From NCBI GenBank assembly GCA_016936555.1, contig JAFGXR010000107.1, forward strand, positions 1 to 61,307: DNA of 61,307 nucleotides. The letters run 5' to 3'. This document shows, in pieces, positions 16,980 through 25,701 of the stretch. A program made the translations under genes and the position numbers. The DNA is from Spirochaetales bacterium. GTDB taxonomy: Bacteria > Spirochaetota > Spirochaetia > DSM-2461. The notes under the pieces were generated by a model, which ran no database searches, was not told the DNA's origin, and was given only the letters and a program-made list of their open reading frames with translations. Position 1 is the stretch's first letter. Each line of letters begins with the position of its first letter.

Positions 16980-17833
16980 GTTCATCATCTCTGGAAAAAA
17001 AGGCCCTTAGCGGGGCGGCTGTTCATTTCGGTGAGCGCCGGAGCTCAAAGGCCGGGATGTTCGGCGCCTGGTACGCGGCGGAACACCGGCTTCTCACCAT
17101 GAGGGCTTTTGTCAGCACGATTGTGGCGACGAGCATATTCAATCCCCTGATGTACCTTTTCGCGCTGGGAGTCGGAATCGGCAGTTATGTGGACCGCGGG
17201 GCCGGCGGAGCGCTGTTCGGCGTGTCCTATCTCACATTCGTAGGACCGGCCCTTCTGGCCTCGGCATCTATCAACGCCGTGTTTGAGGAAACCAGTTATC
17301 CCGTTATGGGCGGGTTCAAGTGGACCCGTGAATTCTACGCCATGCACGCGGCGCCCCTCCGTCCCGATCAGATCGCTTCGGGCGTCCTGATCGCCGCGAT
17401 AATCCGTTCGGTTTTCACTGTTCTGGTTTTCTGGATTATGCTCCGCCTGTTCGGGACTCTTCCCTCCCCGAGGGCTATTCTCGTGCTCCCGGCGGCTGTA
17501 CTCTGCGGATTGGGAATCGGTTCGGTCATGGCCGCGCTGGCTGCCAGCCTCAAAGATGATGACGGGTGGTTCGCTATGATCAACAGAATGGTCATAGCGC
17601 CGATGTTTCTCTTTTCGGGGACATTCTATCCCCTTGAGCAGATGCCGGTCTGGATCAGGTGGATCGGCTGGATGTCTCCTCTCTGGCATGCTGCGGATTT
17701 TGGCCGGTGGGCGGGATTTGATCACACTGTAGAACCGTGGCTCGTAATCGTTCATGCCGCTTATCTCATAGCTCTGGCCGGCTTCGGATGGTTTCTCGCG
17801 GCCCGGCAGTTCGCAAGGAGGCTGGAGGAATGA
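16976..17833 (+). CDS. ABC-2 type permease, first subunit (NodJ/DrrB type)
   Basis: 285 residues with six hydrophobic segments between about residues 40 and 280, and the ABC-2 family end pattern MFLFSGTFYPLEQMPVWIRW. AAGGAG precedes the ATG, which overlaps the ATPase stop (ATGA). It probably forms a heterodimer with the next gene product. The N-terminal 35 residues are hydrophilic and cytoplasmic. The pairing of two different NodJ-like permeases with one NodI-like ATPase is complete within 2.6 kb. Confidence 0.9.
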   Translation: MSSSSLEKKALSGAAVHFGERRSSKAGMFGAWYAAEHRLLTMRAFVSTIVATSIFNPLMYLFALGVGIGSYVDRGAGGALFGVSYLTFVGPALLASASINAVFEETSYPVMGGFKWTREFYAMHAAPLRPDQIASGVLIAAIIRSVFTVLVFWIMLRLFGTLPSPRAILVLPAAVLCGLGIGSVMAALAASLKDDDGWFAMINRMVIAPMFLFSGTFYPLEQMPVWIRWIGWMSPLWHAADFGRWAGFDHTVEPWLVIVHAAYLIALAGFGWFLAARQFARRLEE

Positions 17834-18654
17834 GCGAAGCGAAAAGAAATATTCCGCCCCGTTACAGGGGGCCCTTTTCCCATATCTTCTCGGGCCGGGC
17901 CCATACGGTTGTGCTCCGCTCCCTCTATGCCCTGAAGACCTCAGCCTGGTATATAGTCCTTTCGGGTTTTTTCGAGCCGCTCTTTTATCTTCTGGCCTTC
18001 GGTCTGGGGGTGGGGAAGCTGATCGACGGCGTGACGGGTCCGGCCGGTCAGCCCATCGCCTATGCGGCTTTTATCGCTCCGGCGCTCCTCGCCACTTCGG
18101 CGATGAACGGGGCCTTTTACGATTCGACCTGGAACGTCTATTTCAAGATGCGCTTCGCCCGGCTATACGAAGGGATGCTGGCGACGAGCCTCGGGCCGAT
18201 GGATGTGGCTCTCGGTGAGATTGTCTACGCACTGCTGCGCGGGCTGGTTTATTCGACGGGATTCCTCATCGTCATGTATGCCATGGGGCTGGTTCTCTCT
18301 CCCTGGGGATTCCTGGCCGTTCCCGCCGCCCTGGTCATCGCCTTCGGATTTTCCGCCTGCGGGATGGCCGTAACGAGTTATCTGAAAAACTTTCAGGAGA
18401 TGGACTGGCTGAATTTTGTTATGCTGCCCATGTTTCTCTTTTCGGCGACGCTCTATCCCATAACGGTTTATCCTCCGGCCATTCAGTTGCTGGTCAAGGC
18501 TCTGCCTCTCTGGCACGGCGTGGAACTGATCCGCCATTTGACCATCGGCCCTCCCGGCATGGCTGTGCTGGGGCATCTGGCCTATTATGCCGTGATGATC
18601 GCTGTCGGGCTGACCTTTACGACCCGCAGGCTGACAAAGCTGTTTATGAGTTGA
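17830..18654 (+). CDS. ABC-2 type permease, second subunit (NodJ/DrrB type)
   Basis: 274 residues, a paralogue of the preceding permease, with matching MLPMFLFSATLYPITVYPP and a final LTFTTRRLTKLF segment. The start at 17830 follows GGAGG and overlaps the previous stop by four bases. The longer frame upstream lies inside the first permease gene and is not used. It completes the exporter operon. Its 3' end overlaps the convergent solute-binding gene by 11 bp. Confidence 0.9.
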   Translation: MSEAKRNIPPRYRGPFSHIFSGRAHTVVLRSLYALKTSAWYIVLSGFFEPLFYLLAFGLGVGKLIDGVTGPAGQPIAYAAFIAPALLATSAMNGAFYDSTWNVYFKMRFARLYEGMLATSLGPMDVALGEIVYALLRGLVYSTGFLIVMYAMGLVLSPWGFLAVPAALVIAFGFSACGMAVTSYLKNFQEMDWLNFVMLPMFLFSATLYPITVYPPAIQLLVKALPLWHGVELIRHLTIGPPGMAVLGHLAYYAVMIAVGLTFTTRRLTKLFMS

Positions 18655-19408
18655 TGTCGGGGATTTCCGTTTTTTCCACGTTCCAGGACTCGTATATCCC
18701 GTCGATCAATTCTTTTTCTTCGCGGAGAAAAATGTTGAATTTTTCAAGAATATCACGGTGCTCTATTGACGAGAGATTGTGGTTTGCAACATCGAAAGGA
18801 AGATCCCGATCGAAGGCGATCCGGTCTTCCAGTCCTTTTTGCCGGGCCGTATAGAAAGCGGGAATAACCGAGAGATAGCCGGCTTCAAAACGTCCGCTCA
18901 CGAGCATGGCGATCATGGAATCGTAGGTATTGATTTCAATCAGTCTTATACTGCCGTATTTGATGTACACTTCGAGTGACGGCGCCGTATAACCGCGGAT
19001 AGTGCCAATGTCTCTGTACTTGATAATAGAACGGCCGGTGTTCTCTTTTCGGACAATCAGCCCGTCGAGAACGACCATCAGGGGCATGCTGTAATAAATC
19101 GCTTGTTCCGGAGCGTTCCAGTCGGGATTGTCGGGGTACCGGAAATCGAGCTGTCCCGAAAGGTAATTTTCGGTCAGTCTCAGAATGGGATAGGGCTTGA
19201 ATTCAAAATCTATACCCGACTTTTCGGCGAAAGCATTCAGTATGTCCGGCGCGATTCCAATGAAATTTCCCAGACTATCAAAACCGTAGAAAGGCATATA
19301 GGAAACTTCTTCCACGCCTATGGAATAGGTTTCTGCGTTAAGAAACGATGAAACGGTCAGAAGGAATAGAGAAAGAAAGCGATTTTTCGATTTTGCGAGC
19401 TTTGCCAC
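18644..19408 (-). CDS. Periplasmic family-3 solute-binding-like protein
   Basis: 254 residues with a signal peptide (about 1-25, ending VSSFLNAE), then the PBPb fold: YSIGVEEVSYMPFYGFDS, GIAPDILNAFAEKSGIDF and DSMIAMLVSGRFEAGYLSV. Family members bind amino acids or other small ligands. No amino-acid permease is near. The upstream neighbour on the same strand is a diguanylate cyclase with its own periplasmic sensor, so a signalling role is conceivable. A GTG start is used: TTGATT-17-TAAAAT ends 6 nt before it, and there is no ribosome site. Confidence 0.78.
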   Translation of the reverse strand: MAKLAKSKNRFLSLFLLTVSSFLNAETYSIGVEEVSYMPFYGFDSLGNFIGIAPDILNAFAEKSGIDFEFKPYPILRLTENYLSGQLDFRYPDNPDWNAPEQAIYYSMPLMVVLDGLIVRKENTGRSIIKYRDIGTIRGYTAPSLEVYIKYGSIRLIEINTYDSMIAMLVSGRFEAGYLSVIPAFYTARQKGLEDRIAFDRDLPFDVANHNLSSIEHRDILEKFNIFLREEKELIDGIYESWNVEKTEIPDINS

Positions 19409-19414
19409 AATTAT

Positions 19415-19443
19415 ATTTTAGCTATCAGGTTCAGAATAATCAA
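19415..19443 (-). promoter_or_regulatory. Leaderless-type promoter of the solute-binding gene
   Basis: Minus strand TTGATT (19443-19438), 17-bp spacer, TAAAAT (19420-19415), then six bases to the GTG at 19408. The hexamers are nearly the same as those of the tRNA-Ser promoter at 32474. Confidence 0.6.
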
Positions 19444-19566
19444 ACATTAAGTACTTTCTTTTGCGGATCTCTTCATCATTGACATTGGAGTCAAATAGGC
19501 CGCTGGATTACGCCGTATATGTCAAACCCATCAGCTATGAAAGCCTCAATAAGTCATTTCATGCAC

Positions 19567-19584
19567 TGGCACGGAATCTGCTTT
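19567..19584 (+). promoter_or_regulatory. Sigma-54-like promoter
   Basis: TGGCACGGAATCTGCTTT carries TGGCAC, 5 bp, then CTGCT, one base off the -12 consensus. It shares TGGCACGGAA with the sigma-54 site at 36715-36730. It points at a short reading frame at 19606. Confidence 0.45.
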
Positions 19585-19605
19585 ACTGAAATCAGGAGCG
19601 TACAA

Positions 19606-19648
19606 ATGGCGATAAAAGATGCGGAAAATTATATCGGGGAAATTGCTG
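19606..19648 (+). other. Orphan gene start (possible truncated remnant)
   Basis: AGGAG (19594-19598), 7 nt, then ATG opens MAIKDAENYIGEIA, about 14 plausible codons, before the frame runs antisense into the diguanylate cyclase gene, where composition no longer looks coding. With the sigma-54-like site just upstream, this looks like the 5' end of a gene lost to rearrangement. No family can be named. Confidence 0.3.
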
Positions 19649-21370
19649 TCAATCGGATATTTCAACCCGGTCCCGGCCCTTCTCCTTGGCACGGTAGAGA
19701 GCGTCGTCAGCTCTCTGGAGAACATCATCAACGGGCTCTCTTCCATCGGATGTTGTCGCTCCGATGCTCACTGTTACAGACGGAGTTCCCTCAAGTTTCC
19801 ATGAGCGGATGGATGCCAGAAGCCTTTCGATAATCTGAAATATTTCTGCATTGCTTTTTAACGACAAAAGAAGGAGGAATTCATCACCTCCCCATCTGGC
19901 GGCATAATCATAGGGGCGGATGGATTCGACAAAGATTGAAGAAACAGCTTTCAGAACTGTATCGCCCATGGCATGGCCGTAAGTGTCATTAATCTCTTTG
20001 AAAAAATCGATATCAATCCAGACCAGTCCGTACCGGGCATCTGTTCGGGAACTGCGTTCTTTCTGATCATAAAGCCGTTCACTCATGCCCCTTCTGTTCA
20101 GAAGTCCGGTTAATGGGTCGGCCAGCATGAGGCTCTTAAGCTCCGAGGTTCTCTCTTCCACCTGCCGCTCCAGCTCGGCCGTATTGTTTTTTATCGCATC
20201 GGCCATTTCCCCGAAACTTCTTACCAGGCCGTTTATCTCTCCTTTCGCCCGGGGTAGTATGAGCGGCTCATGGGAATCCGATCCCAATCGGCGCGTCGCC
20301 TGTTCCAGCGCCGCAATCGGTTTGAAAAACTCATTTCCGAGAAAGAGAGTCAGAATGCCGAGTACGCTGAACAGGACCAGAATGAAAATGATCAGGGCGG
20401 GAACAAACCGGGATACCGGCATAATCTCCTGTATATCAAGCAGAGATATTTCATACCATCCGATTGTCGGAAGGTAGGCGATTCCCGCCAGTATCTGCTT
20501 TCCGTCTATCCCGGCATTTAATGTTTTTACTGTGTGGAAATCATCGGCATCGAGAAGGTCCTCCATTATGGAATAGGCTTTTGCACTTTCTTCCGGATTG
20601 GTAAACAGCAGGTCGATCGTATGTTTTTCATGTTCCGGTTTGACAAAGCTCGCATAATCGATCATTTCCGGGTCGCGGTAGAGCTGTATGGCTCCATACC
20701 TGTCTACAAAAAGTGTCGAAACACCAGCCTGGTGGACATTAACTACTTCCGAAAGAAAAGCATCCAGAGGAATGCCGGTTCCGACGACTCCCAGAACATT
20801 CTCCCCGCTGCCGCTCCGATGGTCCCGCATGAGTACATCGATCCACAAGCTGGTTATGCCCAGTTCCACATCGGGGTTTACGTTCAGATGAAAATCGAGT
20901 CCCTCTTCCATAAGTCTGTAGAACCAGACATCCTCATCGCTCTGCGGATCCAGAAAGTAGCGCAGTTCCCGGCCGGCGTACTCATTCTTTTCGTTGTTGT
21001 GAAAATAAGCTCCGTTTCCCCGCAGCCCGACGAAATAGTTCCGGGATTGGAATACTTCCCGGTAATCCTCCATTTCCTCCAGAGCTGTATCGACGAGCTC
21101 GGGATTTTCGGGATTCAGGGCCAGATTCTGAATAGCCTTATTTCCGGCCATATCGAATGCGATATTTATTTCCCTTTCCAGCGGCTGGAGGATCCTCGCG
21201 GAATCGTTTAAAACCTGAATTTCAACGACCCGCCGGCCCCAGCTGTTCACTATGGATGAAACGATTTCAGCCACAAGGAGATATGTCAGGACAGAAGCCG
21301 CTATAAGAAGCGAAAAGGTGATTATTGAGAAACGCAGTTTCAGGCTCATCCCGGAATCAGAATCGGACAT
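19649..21370 (-). CDS. Cache-domain diguanylate cyclase
   Basis: 573 residues. TM1 is about 13-35, followed by a large periplasmic Cache-like sensor (40-330; YFVGLRGNGAYFHNN and EDVWFYRLMEEG), TM2 about 333-355, HAMP (355-410) and GGDEF (410-573). The active-site GGDEF motif is intact (ARWGGDEF). An inhibitory I-site RPYD lies five residues before it, so product inhibition is expected. It should make cyclic-di-GMP in response to a periplasmic ligand. It is the only intact cyclase in the window. TTGTAG-17-TAAAAT ends 6 nt before the ATG, predicting a leaderless mRNA; an ATG seven codons later is the alternative start. Confidence 0.93.
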   Translation of the reverse strand: MSDSDSGMSLKLRFSIITFSLLIAASVLTYLLVAEIVSSIVNSWGRRVVEIQVLNDSARILQPLEREINIAFDMAGNKAIQNLALNPENPELVDTALEEMEDYREVFQSRNYFVGLRGNGAYFHNNEKNEYAGRELRYFLDPQSDEDVWFYRLMEEGLDFHLNVNPDVELGITSLWIDVLMRDHRSGSGENVLGVVGTGIPLDAFLSEVVNVHQAGVSTLFVDRYGAIQLYRDPEMIDYASFVKPEHEKHTIDLLFTNPEESAKAYSIMEDLLDADDFHTVKTLNAGIDGKQILAGIAYLPTIGWYEISLLDIQEIMPVSRFVPALIIFILVLFSVLGILTLFLGNEFFKPIAALEQATRRLGSDSHEPLILPRAKGEINGLVRSFGEMADAIKNNTAELERQVEERTSELKSLMLADPLTGLLNRRGMSERLYDQKERSSRTDARYGLVWIDIDFFKEINDTYGHAMGDTVLKAVSSIFVESIRPYDYAARWGGDEFLLLLSLKSNAEIFQIIERLLASIRSWKLEGTPSVTVSIGATTSDGREPVDDVLQRADDALYRAKEKGRDRVEISD

Positions 21371-21376
21371 AATTCA

Positions 21377-21405
21377 ATTTTAGTACAGGGTGAACGGGAC
21401 TACAA
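21377..21405 (-). promoter_or_regulatory. Leaderless-type promoter of the diguanylate cyclase
   Basis: Minus strand TTGTAG (21405-21400), 17 bp, TAAAAT (21382-21377), 6 nt, ATG at 21370. The -35 lies on the stop codon region of the upstream gene. Confidence 0.5.
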
Positions 21406-21747
21406 CTCCTCATCCTCAAGGATATTCCCGTCGCCCACCGTATCGAGAACCACAGAATGGACATCGTAATCGAACCACTTCCGGAAATTATCCAGGGTAA
21501 ACCCCTCGGGCCGGATCTCATCGTCGGGATAGTGTCCGCTCAGCTCGTATTCCAGCAGGTCGAGATAGTTCTCCTCGATCCACTCTTCGATGGACTCCGC
21601 CTCATCATCGCTGACCAGATAGACGGTTCTGTCCTCGTTGATCATCTCCAGAGTCATCTTTCCCCCGTCGTCATAAGGGTCGTTTTTATTGATCCAGTCC
21701 AGTGCGGGTTGTTTGTATGTCAGTACCAGAGCGCCTCTGTTTATCAT
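21400..21747 (-). CDS. Conserved acidic protein of unknown function downstream of hrpB
   Basis: 115 residues, very acidic, with no signal peptide or membrane segment. It begins MINRGALVLTYKQPALDWIN and has a mixed alpha/beta pattern (TVYLVSDDEAESIEEWIEENY). I do not recognise a named domain. The ATG overlaps the hrpB stop (TAATG) and AGGAG lies just before it, so it is translationally coupled to the helicase and may act with it. Confidence 0.7.
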   Translation of the reverse strand: MINRGALVLTYKQPALDWINKNDPYDDGGKMTLEMINEDRTVYLVSDDEAESIEEWIEENYLDLLEYELSGHYPDDEIRPEGFTLDNFRKWFDYDVHSVVLDTVGDGNILEDEEL

Positions 21748-24212
21748 TATTTTCTCCTCTTCGCCCGGTTCGTGGGCTCGGCCTCATAGGGATTGTCGGG
21801 CCAGTCGTGTTTCGGGTACCGGCCTTTCAGATCCTTTTTCACTTCATTGTAGGTGTTATCCCAGAAGCTTTTCAAGTCTCTGGTTATCTGAATGGGACGG
21901 GAGGCCGGGGAGAGAAGATGGATTGTCAGCTGATGTTTTCCCCCGCAGAGTAGGGGCGTTCTGTCCAACCCGAAAAGCTCCTGAATCCTGACACTCAGAA
22001 AGGGTTCTTTTTCCGAATAATCTATGGGGATTTTCGATCCGCTGGGCACGATGAGGTGTGTCGGTGCCAGTTCATCCAATTGCCTGAGCCGTGTCCAGTC
22101 AACCAACCCCTTCAGGGCATCGAGGAGTGGTATTTCGGTTAACCGGCTTTTTATATTCATACCGCCCAGAAAAGGCGTCAGCCAATTCAAATTCTCTGTA
22201 AGGGCTTCATCGCTGAGATCGGGATATTCCTCGAATCCCTCGCGGCGGAGGAAGAGAATGCGGTTGCGGAACAGCGTCGCTTCTTTATTCCAGTTCAGGT
22301 CATTCAAACCGCCTTGAGCCAGATAGCGGCACAGCGCTTCGCGGAAGCGTTCCGGTTCTATGCTGTTCAGTTTCTGTTCTTTCAGTACCAGGTGCCCGAG
22401 TTTTCTCATTTTCAGAGCGGCAAAACGGTTTTTCTCTTTATCGAAGCTCAGCGTTTCCTCTTCTCTGATCGCCTCTCCGAGTTTTTCCATGATTTCCTCT
22501 TCCCTCAGAGCGGCGGCAAGAGAAATCCGCGGAACAGGTCCTGTTCCTCCCAGCGAGGGAATAACAAGATAATCGCAGTGGGAGAGGGAATCTCCTTCTT
22601 CAATCGAAGCCTGGCTGCCGTTGGAAAGTGAATAGGTTCCATCAGCCCTTCTTTTTCCGACCCTGTCGGGGTAGGCTGAGAGGAGAAGGGCACCGGGAGA
22701 AATTTCCTTTTCGGCATCTTGCTCTTTTTTCCCTTTCCCTATGGATCGACTGTATTCCCTGATCCGGTTTGCCGCATTCCTGTCGATTGATCCTCCGGGA
22801 GGGGTCTTACCTGTCAGAGCCTCCAGTCTGTATAATATATCGGTCTGATGATAATCCCTGGGGAATCGCAGGCAGTCCCTCTCGGAAAGAAGCGCCGCCA
22901 GATCTCTGGCTTTTCTGGATGCTCCGGTCTTCCCTCCATCCAGAACCATGGCTCCCAGGCGGGGATGGAGGGGCAGATCGCTGATTTGTTTTCCTTTTTC
23001 GGTTATACCTGTCCTGTCGATAGCACCCAGTTCCTCCAGAAGCATCCGGCTGCCACGGAAGATCGAGTCATTCGGTCTGGTCAGCCATGTCAGTTTACTG
23101 TAATCGTCATAGCCCCAGCGGGCGAGAACCAGTGCCGGGCCGCTCAGGTCTTCAACGGCGATTCCCGGTTCTCCGAAGGGATCGAGCCGTTTGTGTTCAT
23201 TCCAGAGGCGGTAACAGATACCGCTTTCAAGCCGTCCCGCCCGGCCTGTTCTCTGATCGGCCGATGCCCGGGAGACAGGCAGAGTTTCCAGGCTGTCCAT
23301 TCCCGTCCGGGGATTGAACCGGGGAGTGCGTATCAGCCCCGAATCGATGACCACCCGGATTCCTTTTATCGTCAGACTCGATTCGGCAATGGAGGTCGCG
23401 AGAACGATTTTACGTTTTCCCTCTTCGGCCGGTTCGATGGCCTGTTCCTGTTCCTCCCGCGAAAGGTTTCCATAAAGAGGAAAGACTTCAACAGAACCGG
23501 GAAGAGAATCTGAGAGCATCGACTGGACTTGCCGGATTTCCCCGACGCCCGGAAGAAAGACAAGAATGCTGCCCCTTTCCTCTCTGACCGCTTCCCTGAT
23601 AATCCGGACCGTATGGCCGATCAGATCCCGGTCCCGGTCCTCCCTGTAGCGGATCTCGACGGGGTAGCTTTTACCCTCGCTGGATATTACCGGTGCGCTG
23701 CCCAGATATTCGGCAACGGGAGCCGCATCGAGGGTGGCCGACATGACCATAATCTTCAGGTCTTCCCGGAGAATCTCCCGGCTCTCCTTTAAAAGCGTAA
23801 GAGCCAGATCGGCATCGAGAGAGCGTTCGTGAAATTCGTCGAAAATGACCAGAGCCGTATCGCCCAGTTCCGGGTCGCGAACCAGTCTGTTGAGAAACAC
23901 CCCTTCGGTAACCACTTCGATGATTGTGCGGTCCGATACTTTTCTGTCCAGATGAACCGAGTAGCCGACCCGTTCTCCCGTCTTTTCTCCCAGCTGCCGG
24001 GCCATCCACCAGGCGGCATTCCGGGCCGCCAGCCGTCTGGGCTCCAGCATGACGATCTTTTTCCCCTTCAGCCAGGGCCGATCGATCAGCTCAAGGGGGA
24101 CGGCTGTGGTCTTTCCCGCTCCGGGAGGGGCCTCGATAACCAGGGAAGATTCCCTTTCGAGAGTATCCAGAATTTGAGGCATTACATCGTATACGGGAAG
24201 GTCGCGGTTCAT
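21747..24212 (-). CDS. hrpB: ATP-dependent RNA helicase HrpB
   Basis: 821 residues, a DEAH-type helicase with Walker A GAGKTT near the N-terminus, box DEFH (VIFDEFHERSLD), SAT, and QRTGRAGR of motif VI, followed by the HA2-like region and the HrpB-specific C-terminal domain (TRLRQLDELAPTHLIVPSG and KHQLTIHLLSPASRPIQITRDL). HrpB family proteins are cytoplasmic; their cellular role is poorly defined. Start at 24212: TTCCCA-17-TACAAT (24248-24220) ends 7 nt upstream of this ATG, whereas the ATG three codons earlier would overlap the -10. Confidence 0.93.
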   Translation of the reverse strand: MNRDLPVYDVMPQILDTLERESSLVIEAPPGAGKTTAVPLELIDRPWLKGKKIVMLEPRRLAARNAAWWMARQLGEKTGERVGYSVHLDRKVSDRTIIEVVTEGVFLNRLVRDPELGDTALVIFDEFHERSLDADLALTLLKESREILREDLKIMVMSATLDAAPVAEYLGSAPVISSEGKSYPVEIRYREDRDRDLIGHTVRIIREAVREERGSILVFLPGVGEIRQVQSMLSDSLPGSVEVFPLYGNLSREEQEQAIEPAEEGKRKIVLATSIAESSLTIKGIRVVIDSGLIRTPRFNPRTGMDSLETLPVSRASADQRTGRAGRLESGICYRLWNEHKRLDPFGEPGIAVEDLSGPALVLARWGYDDYSKLTWLTRPNDSIFRGSRMLLEELGAIDRTGITEKGKQISDLPLHPRLGAMVLDGGKTGASRKARDLAALLSERDCLRFPRDYHQTDILYRLEALTGKTPPGGSIDRNAANRIREYSRSIGKGKKEQDAEKEISPGALLLSAYPDRVGKRRADGTYSLSNGSQASIEEGDSLSHCDYLVIPSLGGTGPVPRISLAAALREEEIMEKLGEAIREEETLSFDKEKNRFAALKMRKLGHLVLKEQKLNSIEPERFREALCRYLAQGGLNDLNWNKEATLFRNRILFLRREGFEEYPDLSDEALTENLNWLTPFLGGMNIKSRLTEIPLLDALKGLVDWTRLRQLDELAPTHLIVPSGSKIPIDYSEKEPFLSVRIQELFGLDRTPLLCGGKHQLTIHLLSPASRPIQITRDLKSFWDNTYNEVKKDLKGRYPKHDWPDNPYEAEPTNRAKRRK

Positions 24213-24219
24213 GATCAGC

Positions 24220-24248
24220 ATTGTACAGGAGTGAGCCTTCTGTGGGAA
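24220..24248 (-). promoter_or_regulatory. Leaderless-type promoter of hrpB
   Basis: Minus strand TTCCCA (24248-24243), 17 bp, TACAAT (24225-24220), 7 nt to ATG at 24212. No ribosome site. Confidence 0.45.
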
Positions 24249-24262
24249 CTGAAGGAGTTCTT

Positions 24263-24346
24263 TCAGCGGTTTAAAATGCTGTGCAACTCTTCCGCCGTTT
24301 CCAGTGCGCTGTCGAATTTACCCGGTGAGATATGGTAGTGAAACAT
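24263..24346 (-). CDS. Possible 27-residue small protein
   Basis: A short frame between the glycosyltransferase and hrpB genes encodes MFHYHISPGKFDSALETAEE plus seven residues. Its composition is like real protein and it ends in an amphipathic helix. It has no ribosome site and no family. It may be a remnant or a true small protein. Confidence 0.25.
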   Translation of the reverse strand: MFHYHISPGKFDSALETAEELHSILNR

Positions 24347-24379
24347 ATAAATGGATGGCTGAGACAGGAAAGGCTCTGT

Positions 24380-25564
24380 TCAGGATATTTTCTTCAGTTT
24401 TGAAAATTTGTATTCTTCAATCAGTTGGCTGTACTTATCATAGACAATTCCGGCGACGCTTTCCCAGGAGCGGTACAGGTCCCTGTGGGCTCCCGCCCCT
24501 GTCCTGCGGAGACGTTCTTTATCAGCCATGATTTCAGAAATCCTCTCGGCATAGGCTTCTGATGTGTCCCGGCTTAAAAAACCGTTTTCATTATCGATTA
24601 TTCCGTTGGCCGTCGTGGCCCCCTCGATGAAAACCGTAGGAACAAATAATCCCGCGGCCTCTCTCGTTGCCAGGGAGGCATTGTCGTAAAGTGAGGGGAA
24701 CAGAAACAAATCGGCTGCACTGTAAACCGCTTTCAGTTCTTTGCGGTCATAGACCGGACCGATGAACTGAATATGACTCTCCAGGCCCAGTTTTCTTACC
24801 AGATTCTGCATTTCCGGCAGGTCGCTTCCATTTCCGACAAAGCGCATCTGGAACTCCGTCCCCCGGTCGTGGAGTATTTTCAGGGCTTCGATAATCCGGC
24901 GGATATTTTTCACCCATCGGTGCTGTCCCACATAGAGAAAAACCGGAGAGGAATCATCGGTTCCCAGCAGTTGTCTTCCCGATCCGATAAGCTCCTCCAT
25001 GTTTTCCTTTTCCTGAAGGGCAATATCGCTGCCGTTCGGAACGTAGTCTATCGGACCTTTATAGCCGTAGGAGCGAAGAGTCTCAATGATTGCCTCATTG
25101 GGAACCCAGACGGCATCGGCATTGTTGTAGAACTGGACAATGAGCCTGATCAGCTGATCCAGAGGGGTGTCGAGGGGGAGCCACCGGGCAAAATCATCGC
25201 GGTATTTGGAATGAAAGGTCGCGACAATGGGGATATTCCGTTTTCTCGCCAGAGACAAGGCATATCCGCCGCTTACAAAGGGGCAATGGGCGTGGACTAT
25301 ATCGAAAGGGATGGTCTCGATACGGCTATTGAAAGTTCTGTCGATTCTCGGAAGACCAAGCCTGTAGGGACCGTTTTTCTGGATCGGCAGAGAGGCGAAC
25401 CGAAGTATATAATCCTGAGAATCCGAATAGCCCGGTACTTTCGGCCCGATGGCGAAAGACGGGCTGTATTTTTTGTTGAGCCAGTAGGCGTAGTTCTGTG
25501 CTGTAATGGCGACCCCATCCATAATAGGCGCCAGTGAATCGTTGAATTGACCGCTAATAATCAT
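24380..25564 (-). CDS. GT4-family glycosyltransferase
   Basis: 394 residues with the GT-B fold of group-1 transferases: N-terminal MDGVAITAQNYAYWLNKK, the DIVHAHCPF/ATFHSKY acceptor half, FLYVGQHRWVKNIRRIIEAL opening the donor half, and FLFPSLYDNASLATREAAG, the EX7E-like region (here with A replacing part of the usual PFGLV/E pattern). The DIVHAHCPFVSG and FHSKYRDDF blocks resemble transferases that glycosylate diacylglycerol or phosphatidylinositol, so a membrane glycolipid product is possible but unproved. There is no membrane segment. TTGACG-17-TACATT at 25631-25603 drives it. Confidence 0.87.
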   Translation of the reverse strand: MIISGQFNDSLAPIMDGVAITAQNYAYWLNKKYSPSFAIGPKVPGYSDSQDYILRFASLPIQKNGPYRLGLPRIDRTFNSRIETIPFDIVHAHCPFVSGGYALSLARKRNIPIVATFHSKYRDDFARWLPLDTPLDQLIRLIVQFYNNADAVWVPNEAIIETLRSYGYKGPIDYVPNGSDIALQEKENMEELIGSGRQLLGTDDSSPVFLYVGQHRWVKNIRRIIEALKILHDRGTEFQMRFVGNGSDLPEMQNLVRKLGLESHIQFIGPVYDRKELKAVYSAADLFLFPSLYDNASLATREAAGLFVPTVFIEGATTANGIIDNENGFLSRDTSEAYAERISEIMADKERLRRTGAGAHRDLYRSWESVAGIVYDKYSQLIEEYKFSKLKKIS

Positions 25565-25602
25565 ATCTCTACCATTCTGAATCCTGAAAAATCTTCAATT
25601 CC

Positions 25603-25631
25603 AATGTACTTATTCGAATAATAATCGTCAA
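25603..25631 (-). promoter_or_regulatory. Promoter of the GT4 glycosyltransferase
   Basis: Minus strand TTGACG (25631-25626), 17 bp, TACATT (25608-25603). A leader of about 30 nt carries GGTAGAG before the ATG. Confidence 0.5.
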
Positions 25632-25701
25632 AGAATTATCAGGGAAAATTAGAGATTTATAAGAACTCAAACTATTCTTTAAGACATAAGGGAGGTTCTA
25701 A

